Assembly: GCA_019311105.1 (NCBI GenBank)
Contig: JAFDDA010000006.1
Location: forward strand, 1 to 49,584
Direction: 5' to 3'
DNA length: 49,584 nt
From: Deltaproteobacteria bacterium
Lineage (GTDB): Bacteria; Myxococcota_A; UBA9160; JAFDDA01
The translations under genes and the position numbers were made by a program. The first letter of the stretch is position 1, and each line of letters begins with the position of its first letter. Under the pieces are notes generated by a model. That model had not been told where the DNA came from. It made no database searches and was given only the letters and a program-made list of their open reading frames with translations. Below, piece after piece: positions 16,190 through 24,805 of the stretch.

Positions 16190-16933
16190 ATGCGCACCCT
16201 TTTCGTATTCGTCTCGCTTTCCTGCCTCCTGCTCGGGGGCTTCGCGCCAGACGCGCGTGCCGGCGGCAGCGGCCTCGTCATCGTCCCCACCATCGATCGT
16301 CCGGGCATGCAAGGCGACCGGTCGCCTGGCAAGGGAAGCGGCAAGTACAAGATCCGCGACGCGGACGGAAACCTGGTGGCCGAGGGCGGCATCGCTGGAG
16401 GCGGCGAGAACGAGTCGAACCCCCAGCCCGTGACGGTCGACCTCCCGCCCGGCGAGTACACGGTCGAAGTCGTCTACGACGACGGCGCGACCCATCCGGA
16501 AGGGACGAGCCAATACGGCGGCACCTCCGAGGTGACCGTGGGGGGAGACGGGGCCGCGCACCCCTCCACCGAGGTCGAGGTCGAACCCCTGACCGAAGAG
16601 GAGGTTCTCGCCCTTCGGGTCGAGGACGCCGAGGACGACCTGCAAGAGACCGAAGAGGCTCTCGAGGAGCTCGAGCAAGACATCGTGGGCCATGTCAACG
16701 ATGGCGACGACGTCAGCCCAGAGCACCTCGAGATGCTCAAAGAGTTGAAGAAGAAGCTGAGGGAACGGAAAAAGCGCCTTGCCCGCTTGGAGCGCATGCG
16801 CCGCGCCAAACGGCTCCAGCTGCTGGGTCAACTCGGCGCCGGCGGCAAGAAGGTCGTGGGTGGCGCGCCGCACATCCCCCATATGCCGTCCGGCGGAGGC
16901 AAGGGCCCGCCCGTTCGACCGGGCAAATACTGA
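16190..16933 (+). CDS. Secreted protein with an Ig-like N-terminal domain and coiled coil, unknown function
   Basis: A protein of 247 residues with a clear signal peptide (hydrophobic 3-18, cleavage after ARA at 24) and a good ccggagg ribosome site. Residues about 45-130 look like a small beta-sandwich: KYKIRDADGNLVAEGGI, then VTVDLPPGEYTVEVVYDDG, which resembles carboxypeptidase-regulatory/CNA-B type folds. Residues about 133-212 are charged heptads forming a coiled coil (EEALEELEQDI, LKELKKKLRERKKRLARL). The tail is Gly/Pro-rich. No enzyme motif is present. It may be a periplasmic structural or scaffold protein. It is convergent with the PLP enzyme gene, nine bases away. Confidence 0.75.
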   Translation: MRTLFVFVSLSCLLLGGFAPDARAGGSGLVIVPTIDRPGMQGDRSPGKGSGKYKIRDADGNLVAEGGIAGGGENESNPQPVTVDLPPGEYTVEVVYDDGATHPEGTSQYGGTSEVTVGGDGAAHPSTEVEVEPLTEEEVLALRVEDAEDDLQETEEALEELEQDIVGHVNDGDDVSPEHLEMLKELKKKLRERKKRLARLERMRRAKRLQLLGQLGAGGKKVVGGAPHIPHMPSGGGKGPPVRPGKY

Positions 16934-16942
16934 TCGCTCGGG

Positions 16943-18127
16943 TCAGGCCCTGAGGGCTTGATCGAGGTCCGCGATCAGGTCCGCCGTGTCCTCGATCCCC
17001 ACCGAGAAGCGCACGAGCGAATCCGTCATGCCGAGGGCCGTGCGCTCCTCGGGCGTGCGATCCCAGAAGGACATGATCGCGGGCATCTCGATCAGCGACT
17101 CGACGCCGCCGAGGCTCGGCGCCAGGTATGGGATCTGGCACGCGTCGATGAAGCGCGTCGTGCCGTCGAGGTCGGCGTCGAGCTCGAAGGTCACCACACC
17201 GCCGAAGCCCGCGAGCGTGCGGCTCGCGACGTCGTGGTCGGGGTGGCTCTCGAGGCCCGGGTACCAGACGCGACGGATGCGCGGGTGCGCTTCGAGCCAG
17301 CGCGCGATGGCGAGCGCATTCTCGTTGTGGCGCGCCATGCGGACGCCGAGGGTCTTCATGCCGCGGAGCAGCAGATAGGCCGTGTTCGCATCGGTCACGC
17401 CGCCGAGGATGCCCACGGCCTTGCGCAGCTCGCCAATGATCTCCTTCGGCCCCACGGCCGCACCCGCCATCAGGTCGTTGTGGCCGCCGAGATACTTGGT
17501 CGCGCTGTGCAGCACGAGGTCGGCTCCATCGTCGAGCGCACGGTGGTTGACCGGCGTCGCAAAGGTCGAGTCGAGCACGACCTTTGCGCCGCGCGCATGA
17601 CAGACGCGCGCCGCCTCGGCGACGTCGATGACGCGCAAGTAGGGGTTCGTCGGCGACTCCGTGAAGAAGAGCACCGTGTCGTCGCGTAGGGCATCGGCGA
17701 GCTTCTTCGGATCGGCGGGCTCGATGACCGTCGTCTCGATGTCCATCTTCACGAGGTATTCGTCGATGAACTGCCGGGTTCGCCGGTAGCACTCGCTCGT
17801 CACCACCATGTGGCCGCCGCGCGGCAGCAATGCGAGGAAGGCCGTCGTGGCCGCGCACATCCCCGAGGCGAACAGCACGGCCTCGTCCCCGTTCTCGAGC
17901 TCCGCGAGCTTCCGCTCGGCGGCGCGCCAGGTCGGGTTGCCATAGCGCCCGTACTCGTCGCGCTCGAGCTTGCCTTCCTGGAAGGCTTTCAGCTCCGCCG
18001 AGTCGCGGAACCAGTAGGTCGCGGTCTGATAGATGGGGGTGGTGATCGCGTCGCTCTCGGGGGCTCCGCGCTGCCCCGCATGGACGGCGCGCGTCGAATC
18101 CCCCGGCTGCTCCGGTCGTTTCGCCAT
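16943..18127 (-). CDS. Cys/Met metabolism PLP-dependent enzyme (cystathionine gamma-synthase/lyase type)
   Basis: A protein of 394 residues, the normal length of the family. The PLP lysine is K211 in [13 protein letters not shown]. The phosphate-binding [10 protein letters not shown] (88-97), [13 protein letters not shown] (59-71) and [16 protein letters not shown] are all typical, as is [13 protein letters not shown] near the C-terminus. Members either join an activated homoserine to cysteine or hydrogen sulfide (MetB/MetZ) or cleave cystathionine (MetC/MdeA); sequence alone does not separate these safely, so no gene symbol is given. It is monocistronic, with a possible promoter about 110 bases upstream. 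Confidence 0.88.
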   Translation of the reverse strand: MAKRPEQPGDSTRAVHAGQRGAPESDAITTPIYQTATYWFRDSAELKAFQEGKLERDEYGRYGNPTWRAAERKLAELENGDEAVLFASGMCAATTAFLALLPRGGHMVVTSECYRRTRQFIDEYLVKMDIETTVIEPADPKKLADALRDDTVLFFTESPTNPYLRVIDVAEAARVCHARGAKVVLDSTFATPVNHRALDDGADLVLHSATKYLGGHNDLMAGAAVGPKEIIGELRKAVGILGGVTDANTAYLLLRGMKTLGVRMARHNENALAIARWLEAHPRIRRVWYPGLESHPDHDVASRTLAGFGGVVTFELDADLDGTTRFIDACQIPYLAPSLGGVESLIEMPAIMSFWDRTPEERTALGMTDSLVRFSVGIEDTADLIADLDQALRA

Positions 18128-18166
18128 TTTGAGTCTCGGTCTGTGGGGCTTAGCAGTGTCGGGTGA

Positions 18167-18187
18167 GGAACCCTTGGGGGAGGTTCC
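18167..18187 (-). other. Small inverted repeat in the leader of the PLP enzyme gene
   Basis: ggaacc (18167-18172) and ggttcc (18182-18187) flank a nine-base loop rich in G on the plus strand. It would sit in the 5' leader of the PLP enzyme transcript. It does not match any methionine or SAM riboswitch that I can recognise. Confidence 0.35.
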
Positions 18188-18239
18188 AGGCCTGCAAACC
18201 CCGGAAATCGCCTGTGTTTTTCGAACCCCGAACGTCGTC

Positions 18240-18269
18240 AGCTTAGGCCTGTCCCGGCCGGGGAGTCAA
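18240..18269 (-). promoter_or_regulatory. Putative promoter of the PLP enzyme gene
   Basis: On the minus strand TTGACT (18269-18264), an 18-base spacer and TAAGCT (18245-18240) form a plausible sigma-70 promoter reading toward the gene starting at 18127. The leader would be about 105 bases. The spacer is one base longer than optimal. Confidence 0.35.
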
Positions 18270-18305
18270 CCCGGGCCCCAGGCGGCTCCTACCGCCAGGA
18301 ACGCG

Positions 18306-21300
18306 CTACTCGCAGCTCTCCACGTAGCCGAGCACCCGGAGCTTCTCGCACTCCTCGCGCGAGATGTCCGCGTCTCCGCCGCCTTCGACGGCGACGCCCT
18401 CGGCGAAGAGTTTCCAGCCCTCGATCGAGGCATCGAGTGCATCGATGACCAGGGGCGCGACCTCGTCGTACTGGTTCGACGCCTGGGCGCGGTCGCTCCG
18501 CATGTCGAAGATCTCCGCCTCCGGCAGTTCCCGCGGGTTGCCCTCGTTGGCGCGGATCAAGTGCCACTTCTCCGTGCGGATCGCCGTCAGCACGTTGCCC
18601 TCGTGGTCCTCTTCGGCGAAGTGGACGGCGTCGCGCTCGGGCAGATCGCTTCCGCGCGTTCGCAGGTCGATGCCCTGCATGCCCTTCGGCACGTCGGCGC
18701 CAGCGAGCGCGGCGAGGGTCGGCGCCACGTCGATCAGGCGTGCGATGGGCGTATCGACGCGCGCCGGCGCGCCGCGCTGCCCCGCCGGCCACTTCACGAG
18801 CATGGGGACGTGGATCTGCTCTTCGTAGAGCGTGAGCCCGTGCCACCAGCCCTCGTGCTCGTGGAACTCCTCGCCGTGGTCGGCGACCAGCGCGATCACG
18901 GTGTTCTCGTAGAGCCCGAGCTCGTGCAGCTTCGCCAGCAGCTTCCCGAAGTTCCCGTCGAGGTATTCGATCTCTTCGAGGTAGAGGCGCTGCATCTCCT
19001 CGCCGAGGCCCGGCTCCGGGTGCGGGTTCGAGACGCGCGCGATGCCGTTGCCGTCGTAGGGGTGCTCGAAGTAGGGGTCGTGCGGGTCCATGTAGTGGAG
19101 GAAGAGGAAGAAGCGGCTCGCGGCGTGGCGGTCGAGCCAATCGAAGGCCACGCCGTTGACGACTTCGGAGTCCTGATAGAAGTCGCCGAAGCGCAGGCCC
19201 GGCTTCACGCGGAACCAGACCTGGCGCGCGAGCTGGTAGAGAATGAGCTTCGAGCTCGACTCCTCGGCGCCCGCGATGTAGTCGGGCCCGAGGTAGTGGT
19301 ACTCGTCGTAGCCCTGCTCGAAGCCGAAGCTCTGGGCGAGGTTGATGTTCGCGACGATGCCGCCCGTCGAATAACCCGCGCGCTGCATGACCTCGCTCAC
19401 GAGGTCGATGTCTTCGCCGAGGCTCGAAGGCTTCGACATGGCGCCGTGGGTGCTCGGCACCGTCGACGTGAGCAGGCTCGCCGTCGCGGGCTTCGTCCAC
19501 GAGGCGTGGCTGAAGCCCTGGTAGGCGGTGCCGTCGTCGGCGAGGCTGCAGAGGTTCGGCGTCTTCACCGTCGGGTGGCCATAACAGCTCAAGTGGTCAG
19601 CGCGCAGCGTGTCCACCATCACAAGGATCACGTTCGGCTTGTCGGCCAGCGCGGCGCTCGCCGCGGGCGGCGCGGCCGGCGCGGAGACTTCCGGCGCTTC
19701 GGCGCCAGCCCAAACGAATCCCACACCCGTCGTCAGCGCGAGCAGCCCGAGCGCTGGGATCGCATGGAAGAGCTTCCCGATGGGCGTGGCGAAGATGCGG
19801 CGCCCCGCGAAGAAGAAAACGAGCGCGACGACGGCCCAGATCGCCACGGCACCGAGCAAGATGGGAACCGGCGGCATCTGCTCCTGGTAGACGTCGCGGA
19901 ACAGGCGGAAGACCGTCACGAACAAGCCGAAGGGAACGAGCGTTCCGATGATGCCGAGCGAGGGCGTCCAACCGCGCGCTTCTTCGCGGCCCATGGGCAA
20001 CACGCCGAGGAAGATGCCGCCGAGCGTCCCGAGCCCACCGAGCACCACGGCCCATGCAAGCGGCCCGAACCAGAGCACCTGCGCCTCCGCGCCGAAGCCG
20101 CCCGAGCGGATGATGAGCGCTTCGGCGAGGCCGATCAGGATTCCGGAGACGACGCCCGTCGCGAGGCCGAGCTGCGCGCTGTGCACTATGCGTGCTCCGA
20201 GGGGCTCGAGCTCCTCGTGGTCGTGAGCCGCTTCGCGCTGCGCCTTGGCTTCCTCGCTCTCGAGCGAGACCGCAGCCTTGGCAGCCTCTTCATAGTCGAC
20301 CTGTACGCCGTTGACGCGGCAGTACTCCGGGCGGTAGTCGTCGCCGCGTAGCATCCAGAAGAGGAAGCCGAAGAGCGTCGGCACCTCGCCGACCCAGAAG
20401 CCGAGCGTCGCCGAGACGATCGCCGCGCCGGGCCCGATGATCGCGCCCACGGTCAACAGCTGCGCCGCCTCGCGCACGCCGAGCCCGCCGATGGTGGGCC
20501 CGATCACCGTGGCGAAGATCTGGATCGCCGAGCCGAACACGATGGGCCAGAAAACGGCGTCCGTGCCGGCGCCGACGGCGATCGCCATGAAGTAGTACAT
20601 GGACGCCGTCGTGAAGTGGACGAGGAAGCTCATGAAGAGCATCCCGAGCACGAGCAGCTTCTTGTTGCGATAGGCGGAGGTCGCACTCGAGATGCGCAGC
20701 ACCACGCCTTCGAGCCGCGCCTTGCCCGGGATCGGCAACCGCTCGAGCACCCAGCTCACGAGGCCCGGGTACCAGAGCACGGTCAAGAGGCCACTGATGA
20801 TGCCGACCGACATCGGCACCGTGATCGCGACCACGGCCATCGAGCTCTCGCCGAAGATCTTGTAGCCGAAGGGCAGCGACACGAGGAAGGTGAGGAAGAT
20901 GCCCGTGATGCCGAGAACCTTTTCGAGCACGGTGCCCGCGGTGACCTCGACGGTCTTGCCCGAGAGTCGCGACGCGTCGTAGAGCTTGTAGGCGTCGAGG
21001 CCCGCCGTGCTCGGCAGAAAGAAGCCGATCGCGCGCCCGATCAGGAACGCGCCAAAGATGTGACGGAACGGGAACTCGATCCCCTGCCCGCGCAGCACGA
21101 GCAGCCAGCGATACATGGACGCCACGACGCCGCTGAAGCGGATGGCCGCGCCGATCGCCGCGAAGGTCCAGAACGTGCGCGCTTCGATCTGGCGCAGCAC
21201 GTCGAGCACGAGGTTCCACGCCGGGACGACCTCGCCGCCCTCGGTCTTCATCGGCCACTCGAGCAGCAGCCACACCATGCGCACGGTGAGGTAGAGCTTC

Positions 21301-21395
21301 AACAGGTTGAAGAAGCGCCCGCGCCAGGGCTGCGGCGCGAGCCGCCCGACCAGCAGTGCGACGATCGCGACGAGAAGGATTTCGAGGAGGATCAA
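18306..21395 (-). CDS. Fusion of flippase-like (LPG synthase TM/AglD) membrane domain with a sulfatase-fold domain
   Basis: A protein of 1029 residues from a TTG at 21395 (ggag eight bases upstream). Residues 1-350 have many membrane helices and the AglD/UPF0104 signatures GRAIGFFLPSTAGLDAYKL (120-138) and GPTIGGLGVREAAQL (299-313). Residues about 400-565 add more helices. From 587 a sulfatase/alkaline-phosphatase-superfamily domain begins with NVILVMVDTLRADHLSCYG (metal ligand D595). It continues with ASWTKPATASLLTSTVPSTHG, MDPHDPYFEHPYDG and ADHGEEFHEHEGWWHG. In true sulfatases the CxPSR cysteine becomes formylglycine. Here the aligned residue is T634 (T-K-P-A-T), as in LtaS and EptA-type phosphotransferases, so sulfate hydrolysis is unlikely. 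It may move or modify a lipid-linked headgroup. Confidence 0.85.
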   Translation of the reverse strand: MILLEILLVAIVALLVGRLAPQPWRGRFFNLLKLYLTVRMVWLLLEWPMKTEGGEVVPAWNLVLDVLRQIEARTFWTFAAIGAAIRFSGVVASMYRWLLVLRGQGIEFPFRHIFGAFLIGRAIGFFLPSTAGLDAYKLYDASRLSGKTVEVTAGTVLEKVLGITGIFLTFLVSLPFGYKIFGESSMAVVAITVPMSVGIISGLLTVLWYPGLVSWVLERLPIPGKARLEGVVLRISSATSAYRNKKLLVLGMLFMSFLVHFTTASMYYFMAIAVGAGTDAVFWPIVFGSAIQIFATVIGPTIGGLGVREAAQLLTVGAIIGPGAAIVSATLGFWVGEVPTLFGFLFWMLRGDDYRPEYCRVNGVQVDYEEAAKAAVSLESEEAKAQREAAHDHEELEPLGARIVHSAQLGLATGVVSGILIGLAEALIIRSGGFGAEAQVLWFGPLAWAVVLGGLGTLGGIFLGVLPMGREEARGWTPSLGIIGTLVPFGLFVTVFRLFRDVYQEQMPPVPILLGAVAIWAVVALVFFFAGRRIFATPIGKLFHAIPALGLLALTTGVGFVWAGAEAPEVSAPAAPPAASAALADKPNVILVMVDTLRADHLSCYGHPTVKTPNLCSLADDGTAYQGFSHASWTKPATASLLTSTVPSTHGAMSKPSSLGEDIDLVSEVMQRAGYSTGGIVANINLAQSFGFEQGYDEYHYLGPDYIAGAEESSSKLILYQLARQVWFRVKPGLRFGDFYQDSEVVNGVAFDWLDRHAASRFFLFLHYMDPHDPYFEHPYDGNGIARVSNPHPEPGLGEEMQRLYLEEIEYLDGNFGKLLAKLHELGLYENTVIALVADHGEEFHEHEGWWHGLTLYEEQIHVPMLVKWPAGQRGAPARVDTPIARLIDVAPTLAALAGADVPKGMQGIDLRTRGSDLPERDAVHFAEEDHEGNVLTAIRTEKWHLIRANEGNPRELPEAEIFDMRSDRAQASNQYDEVAPLVIDALDASIEGWKLFAEGVAVEGGGDADISREECEKLRVLGYVESCE

Positions 21396-21548
21396 GGAAG
21401 CGGCTCCGTGGGTTGCGTCGGCTACTCATCGGCCGAGATCGGGCTCGAGGGGACCGAAGAGAATAGGGGAGCCGAAGATTCCCGGGAGTCCCCATCACGA
21501 GCCGGCAAGCGGGTGGCAACTCCCGCGGGTGCCGCAGCGGCGCGCCGC

Positions 21549-22385
21549 CTAGCGCGCGCCCTTTTCGAGGATCTGCCGCCGCCGCGCCACGTATTCGGCC
21601 TCGCCGATGGAGCCGCGTCGGCGCTCGTCCTCGAGGTCGGCGAGCTGTCGCAGGGCATCCGAGGTCAGCGTCGAGATGTCGACGACGTCGGCCGGGGTCT
21701 CCTTCGGCGCTTCCTCTTCAGGCTCCTCGATCAGGACCGTGCGCCGCTTGATCTTCCCGCCGCGGCCGATGCGCACCGCGTCCGCCTTGCGGAAGTCCGG
21801 GTGGCGCCACTCCACCGCCACGGCCTGGGGCGCGATGGGCACGATCGACTTCGATCGCAGGACCTTGAAATCCTGGTAGCTCTTCCCTTGCTTGGGCTCG
21901 TGAACGCGATCGTTCGGGTTCTTCGGCATGGTGAAGCCCACGCGCGAGATGTGGAACACGAGCTGATCGTTCTTCATGTAGACGATGAACGCAGTCAGCG
22001 TCTTATCGGTGAAGACCTTCAGCTTGCGCGTCCGCAGCAGTGCGGTGACCACGACCTCCTGTTCGGGCTTCGCCTTCGCCAGAGCCTGGCTCACGATCTT
22101 ACCGAGGGGGTAGATGGCCTCGATCGGAACGACCGGCGTGCGGGCGTTCTTCTTCTGCTGGTCGGCGAAGCGCACGTCGAGGCTCGCGAGGATGTGGCTC
22201 AGGCGCACGGCCGAGATTTGCGTGGGGTGCTCGTAGCCCGGGTTGACGTCGGTGCGGCCGCGCAGCGTGACCGTGACATCGCGATTCTCGTAGAAGGTTT
22301 CGCGCTCGTACCGTGCACCGGCGCAGCCCGCGACGGCGAGTGCGGCGACGAGCAACGCGAAGGTCCTGGCGGGGCGGGCCGGCAT
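21549..22385 (-). CDS. Lipoprotein with C-terminal SHOCT-like segment, unknown function
   Basis: A protein of 278 residues from the ATG at 22385; the same frame is open further back but that part shadows feoB. The signal peptide ends in the lipobox LAVAGC with lipidated C21, so it is membrane-anchored. The middle (NRDVTVTLRGRTDVNPGYEHPTQ..., then QEVVVTALLRTRKLKVFTD) is beta-rich with no motif that I can name. The end, SDALRQLADLEDERRRGSIGEAEYVARRRQIL, split over about 245-275, resembles a SHOCT oligomerisation motif. It starts 11 bases after the feoB stop on the same strand and could be the last gene of the iron-uptake operon. Confidence 0.75.
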   Translation of the reverse strand: MPARPARTFALLVAALAVAGCAGARYERETFYENRDVTVTLRGRTDVNPGYEHPTQISAVRLSHILASLDVRFADQQKKNARTPVVPIEAIYPLGKIVSQALAKAKPEQEVVVTALLRTRKLKVFTDKTLTAFIVYMKNDQLVFHISRVGFTMPKNPNDRVHEPKQGKSYQDFKVLRSKSIVPIAPQAVAVEWRHPDFRKADAVRIGRGGKIKRRTVLIEEPEEEAPKETPADVVDISTLTSDALRQLADLEDERRRGSIGEAEYVARRRQILEKGAR

Positions 22386-22396
22386 GGGCGCCAAGG

Positions 22397-24301
22397 TTAG
22401 GCCCCGCCCGAAGGCGACACCAGGGACACCACGCGATAGGTGACGAAGCTCGCACCCCAGGCGAGCACGAGCAGGTAGCCGAAGGCGAAGGCGGGCCAAC
22501 GCCACGAGGCCGTCTCGCGTCGCATGACGGCGAGCGTCGACATGCACTGCAACGCGAAGACGAAGAAGACGAGCAGCGACGCCACGGTGGCGGCGTCGAA
22601 GACGGGCTCGCCCGTCCGGGGGTCGACGTCGGCGCGGATGGCCTCGCGCAGGGATGCGTCCTCGTCGGTGGCGGCGTAGATCTGGGCGAGGGTCGACACG
22701 ATGACCTCGCGGGCGGCGAGGCTCGCGACGAGGCCGACACCGATCTTCCAATCGAAGCCGAGCGGCGCGATGGCCGGCTCGATCCCGTGGCCGATGCGGC
22801 CGGCGATGCTGTGCTCGAGCGCGTGGCGCGCGGCCTCGCCCTCGCTCGCCCCGGCGGGCGGCTCGCTGCGCGGGAATGTGAGCAGCACCCAGAGCACCAT
22901 GGAGACGAGCAGGATGATCGTGCCCGCCCGGCGCAGGAACGCCCACGCCCGATCCCAGACCTGCCACGCCACGAGCCGAACCGTGGGCACGCGGTAGGGC
23001 GGGAGTTCCATGTAGAAGGGCAGGCTCGCTTCGCCGACGACCCACCGCTTCAAGACCGCCGCGGCCAACAGCGCCGACACCGTGCCCAACAAATAGAGGG
23101 AGAGCAGCACGAGCCCCTGGACCCCGAGCGGCCCGACCGTCGTCGCCGGCACGAAGGCCGCGATCAGCAAGGTGTAGACGGGCAGCCGAGCGGAGCAGGT
23201 CATCAGCGGCGAGACGAGAATCGTCACGAGCCGGTTCTTCGGCGACGGGATCCCGCGGGTCGCCATGATCCCCGGGATCGCGCAGGCATACGAAGAAAGG
23301 AGCGCCACGAAGGAGCGGCCTTCGAGCCCGATCCGCCCCATCACCCGGTCGATCAAGAAGGCGGCGCGCGCCATGTAGCCGAAGTTCTCGAGGGTCGAGA
23401 GCAGCGCGAAGAGCAGGATGATCTGAGGCAGGAAGATCACCACCGAGCCCACACCCGCGATGACGCCGTCCACCAGGAAGTCGCGGAAGAGCCCCGGCGC
23501 GAGGGCCCCGCGCAACGTCTCGCCAAACGCGCCGACCGCTCCGTCGATGGCTTCCATCGCGGGGGCTGCCCACGCGAAGATCGCCTGGAAGAAGGTCACC
23601 ATCACGGCGGCGAACAGCAGGCTCCCCCACACGGGGTGGAGGACGACGCGATCCACGGCCTCGGTGGCGCGGTGGCGGCCGGCGCGTTGCTCGACGATGT
23701 GGGAGTAGATCGAATCCGCCCAGCCGGCCCGCTCGGCGGCGCCTTGGGGCGGCGGCACGGCCGGGCTCGGCCAGGCTTCGGGGCTCCCGATGCGGGCGCG
23801 GACGGCGTCGAGGCCGAGGCCCCGGTGGCCGACCACGGAAAGCACGGGGATGCCGAGGGCGTCTTCGAGCCGCGGCACGTCGATCCGGCCCCCGCGCGCG
23901 GCCAGCTCGTCCACCATGGTGAGGACGAGGCAGGTCGGCCGGCCAAGCGCCATGACCTGGGCCACGAGCAGGAGCGAGCGCTCGAGAGCACAGGCATCGG
24001 CCACGACCAGCAGGGCGTCGGGGGGCGCGATCCCGTCGACTTCGCCCGCCAGCAGCCGGGAGACCACTTCCTCGTCCGGGCTCACCGGCTCGAGGCCGTA
24101 GATGCCGGGCAGATCCACGACCTCGATCCGTCGGCCGGCGGCCTCGACGAGGCCTTCGCGCCGCTCCACGGTGACGCCTGGGTAGTTCCCGACCCGGGCC
24201 CGGAGCCCGGTCAGGGCGTTGAAGAGGGTCGTCTTCCCACAGTTCGGGCTGCCGATCAGGCCGAGCCTCAAGGCCCCCGACGGGGCTGTGGCCGACGTCA
24301 C
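22397..24301 (-). CDS. feoB: Ferrous iron transport protein B
   Basis: A protein of 634 residues from a GTG at 24301 that overlaps the feoA stop (GTGA). The N-terminal G domain has G1 GSPNCGKTTLFN (17-28), G2 NYPGVTVERREG and G3 DLPGIYGL (63-70). G4 reads TMVD (128-131) where FeoB normally has N-x-x-D, and the G5 SA motif reads VVGHRG, so guanine recognition may be altered. The membrane part has the two gate repeats with FLPQIILLFALLSTLENFGYMARAAFL, SSYACAIPGIMATR and CSARLPVYTLL. These hold the conserved Cys and Glu-Asn residues of the permease. It is shorter than the usual 700-770 residues. It imports Fe2+ with FeoA; a Fur-like box lies upstream of feoA. Confidence 0.93.
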   Translation of the reverse strand: MTSATAPSGALRLGLIGSPNCGKTTLFNALTGLRARVGNYPGVTVERREGLVEAAGRRIEVVDLPGIYGLEPVSPDEEVVSRLLAGEVDGIAPPDALLVVADACALERSLLLVAQVMALGRPTCLVLTMVDELAARGGRIDVPRLEDALGIPVLSVVGHRGLGLDAVRARIGSPEAWPSPAVPPPQGAAERAGWADSIYSHIVEQRAGRHRATEAVDRVVLHPVWGSLLFAAVMVTFFQAIFAWAAPAMEAIDGAVGAFGETLRGALAPGLFRDFLVDGVIAGVGSVVIFLPQIILLFALLSTLENFGYMARAAFLIDRVMGRIGLEGRSFVALLSSYACAIPGIMATRGIPSPKNRLVTILVSPLMTCSARLPVYTLLIAAFVPATTVGPLGVQGLVLLSLYLLGTVSALLAAAVLKRWVVGEASLPFYMELPPYRVPTVRLVAWQVWDRAWAFLRRAGTIILLVSMVLWVLLTFPRSEPPAGASEGEAARHALEHSIAGRIGHGIEPAIAPLGFDWKIGVGLVASLAAREVIVSTLAQIYAATDEDASLREAIRADVDPRTGEPVFDAATVASLLVFFVFALQCMSTLAVMRRETASWRWPAFAFGYLLVLAWGASFVTYRVVSLVSPSGGA

Positions 24302-24594
24302 GAGGTCACGTTCCGCACGCGGATGAGGCTCGCCTCGCCTTGGCGCAGGGCGATCTGGCAGCCGCGAAGTTCGTAGAGGACGGGGTCGCCGAGCGGCGCC
24401 CGGCGCACGACTTGGACCCGGGTGCCGGGGCAGAAACCGAGGTCGGCGAGTCGGGTCGCGAGGGGCGGCTGCGCCTCGACCGAGGCGACCTCGGCGTACT
24501 GGCCGGGCCGAAGGCCGTCGAGACCCGTCACGTCGCTCGGGTTGGACGAGTCGAGACCCGTCGCGTCGCTCGGGTCGGACAAGTCGAGGCCCAT
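24298..24594 (-). CDS. feoA: Ferrous iron transport protein A with repeat-extended N-terminus
   Basis: The core FeoA SH3-like domain covers the last 75 or so residues: LRPGQYAEVASVEAQPPLA, ADLGFCPGTRVQVVRRAPLGDPVLYEL, and ALRQGEASLIRV. In front lies an extension made of an 11-residue unit (SDPSDATGLDS-like) repeated up to three times, encoded by a 33-bp tandem repeat. The start is uncertain. The ATG at 24594 is used here; a TTG at 24615 would give 105 residues and a complete third repeat. FeoA binds and regulates the FeoB channel. Translation is coupled to feoB through the GTGA overlap. Confidence 0.85.
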   Translation of the reverse strand: MGLDLSDPSDATGLDSSNPSDVTGLDGLRPGQYAEVASVEAQPPLATRLADLGFCPGTRVQVVRRAPLGDPVLYELRGCQIALRQGEASLIRVRNVTS

Positions 24595-24615
24595 GGCTTC
24601 GCTCGGGTCGGGCAA
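24517..24615. repeat. Three 33-bp tandem repeats within the start of feoA
   Basis: Units at 24517-24549, 24550-24582 and 24583-24615 each begin gtcgag and contain tcgctcggg. The period of 33 keeps the frame and adds 11 residues per copy to the FeoA N-terminus. The outermost copy is the most diverged. Confidence 0.88.
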
Positions 24616-24666
24616 TGGGGCTGGGTTCCTGCCGCCGGGTTCATGAAGGTCGGGCGGCCCGCGCTA

Positions 24667-24685
24667 ATTGAAAATGGATTTCAAT
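24667..24685 (-). promoter_or_regulatory. Fur-box-like palindrome upstream of feoAB
   Basis: The 19-base sequence ATTGAAAATGGATTTCAAT is an inverted repeat (ATTGAAA and TTTCAAT). It is an AT-rich island in GC-rich DNA, 52-91 bases upstream of the candidate feoA starts. Its form (TTGAAAAT-x-ATTTCAA) and position match Fur operators. Repression of feoAB by iron-loaded Fur is the expected function. Confidence 0.7.
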
Positions 24686-24743
24686 ACGCGGGCAGGCTAT
24701 CGCACCCGTCTGGCGGCGCCACCGTGAAGGGGTGCGACCTCAC

Positions 24744-24763
24744 TTTGCGAACTCGTTCGCAAA
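24744..24763. promoter_or_regulatory. Perfect 20-bp palindrome TTTGCGAA-CTCG-TTCGCAAA
   Basis: Two perfect 8-base arms flank CTCG between gpsA (stop at 24806) and the Fur-like box. No T-tract follows on either strand, so it is not a standard terminator. It looks like an operator for a dimeric repressor acting on feoAB, possibly a second regulator. Confidence 0.5.
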
Positions 24764-24805
24764 TATGCAGATCGGGGCCACCCTTAAGTCCGCAACCATC
24801 TGTGT

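Noticed and set aside
18128..18305. SAM or other methionine riboswitch before the PLP enzyme gene
   Set aside because: Only one small hairpin is seen; none of the conserved cores of known SAM riboswitches could be found.
18033..20351. Long plus-strand open frame (772 codons) opposite the flippase-sulfatase fusion
   Set aside because: No motif, biased composition, and it covers a conserved minus-strand gene.
21396..21548. Regulatory or RNA element between the fusion gene and the lipoprotein gene
   Set aside because: No convincing promoter, palindrome or RNA structure was seen in these 153 bases.
24744..24763. gpsA intrinsic terminator
   Set aside because: The palindrome has no T-tract on the minus-strand side.
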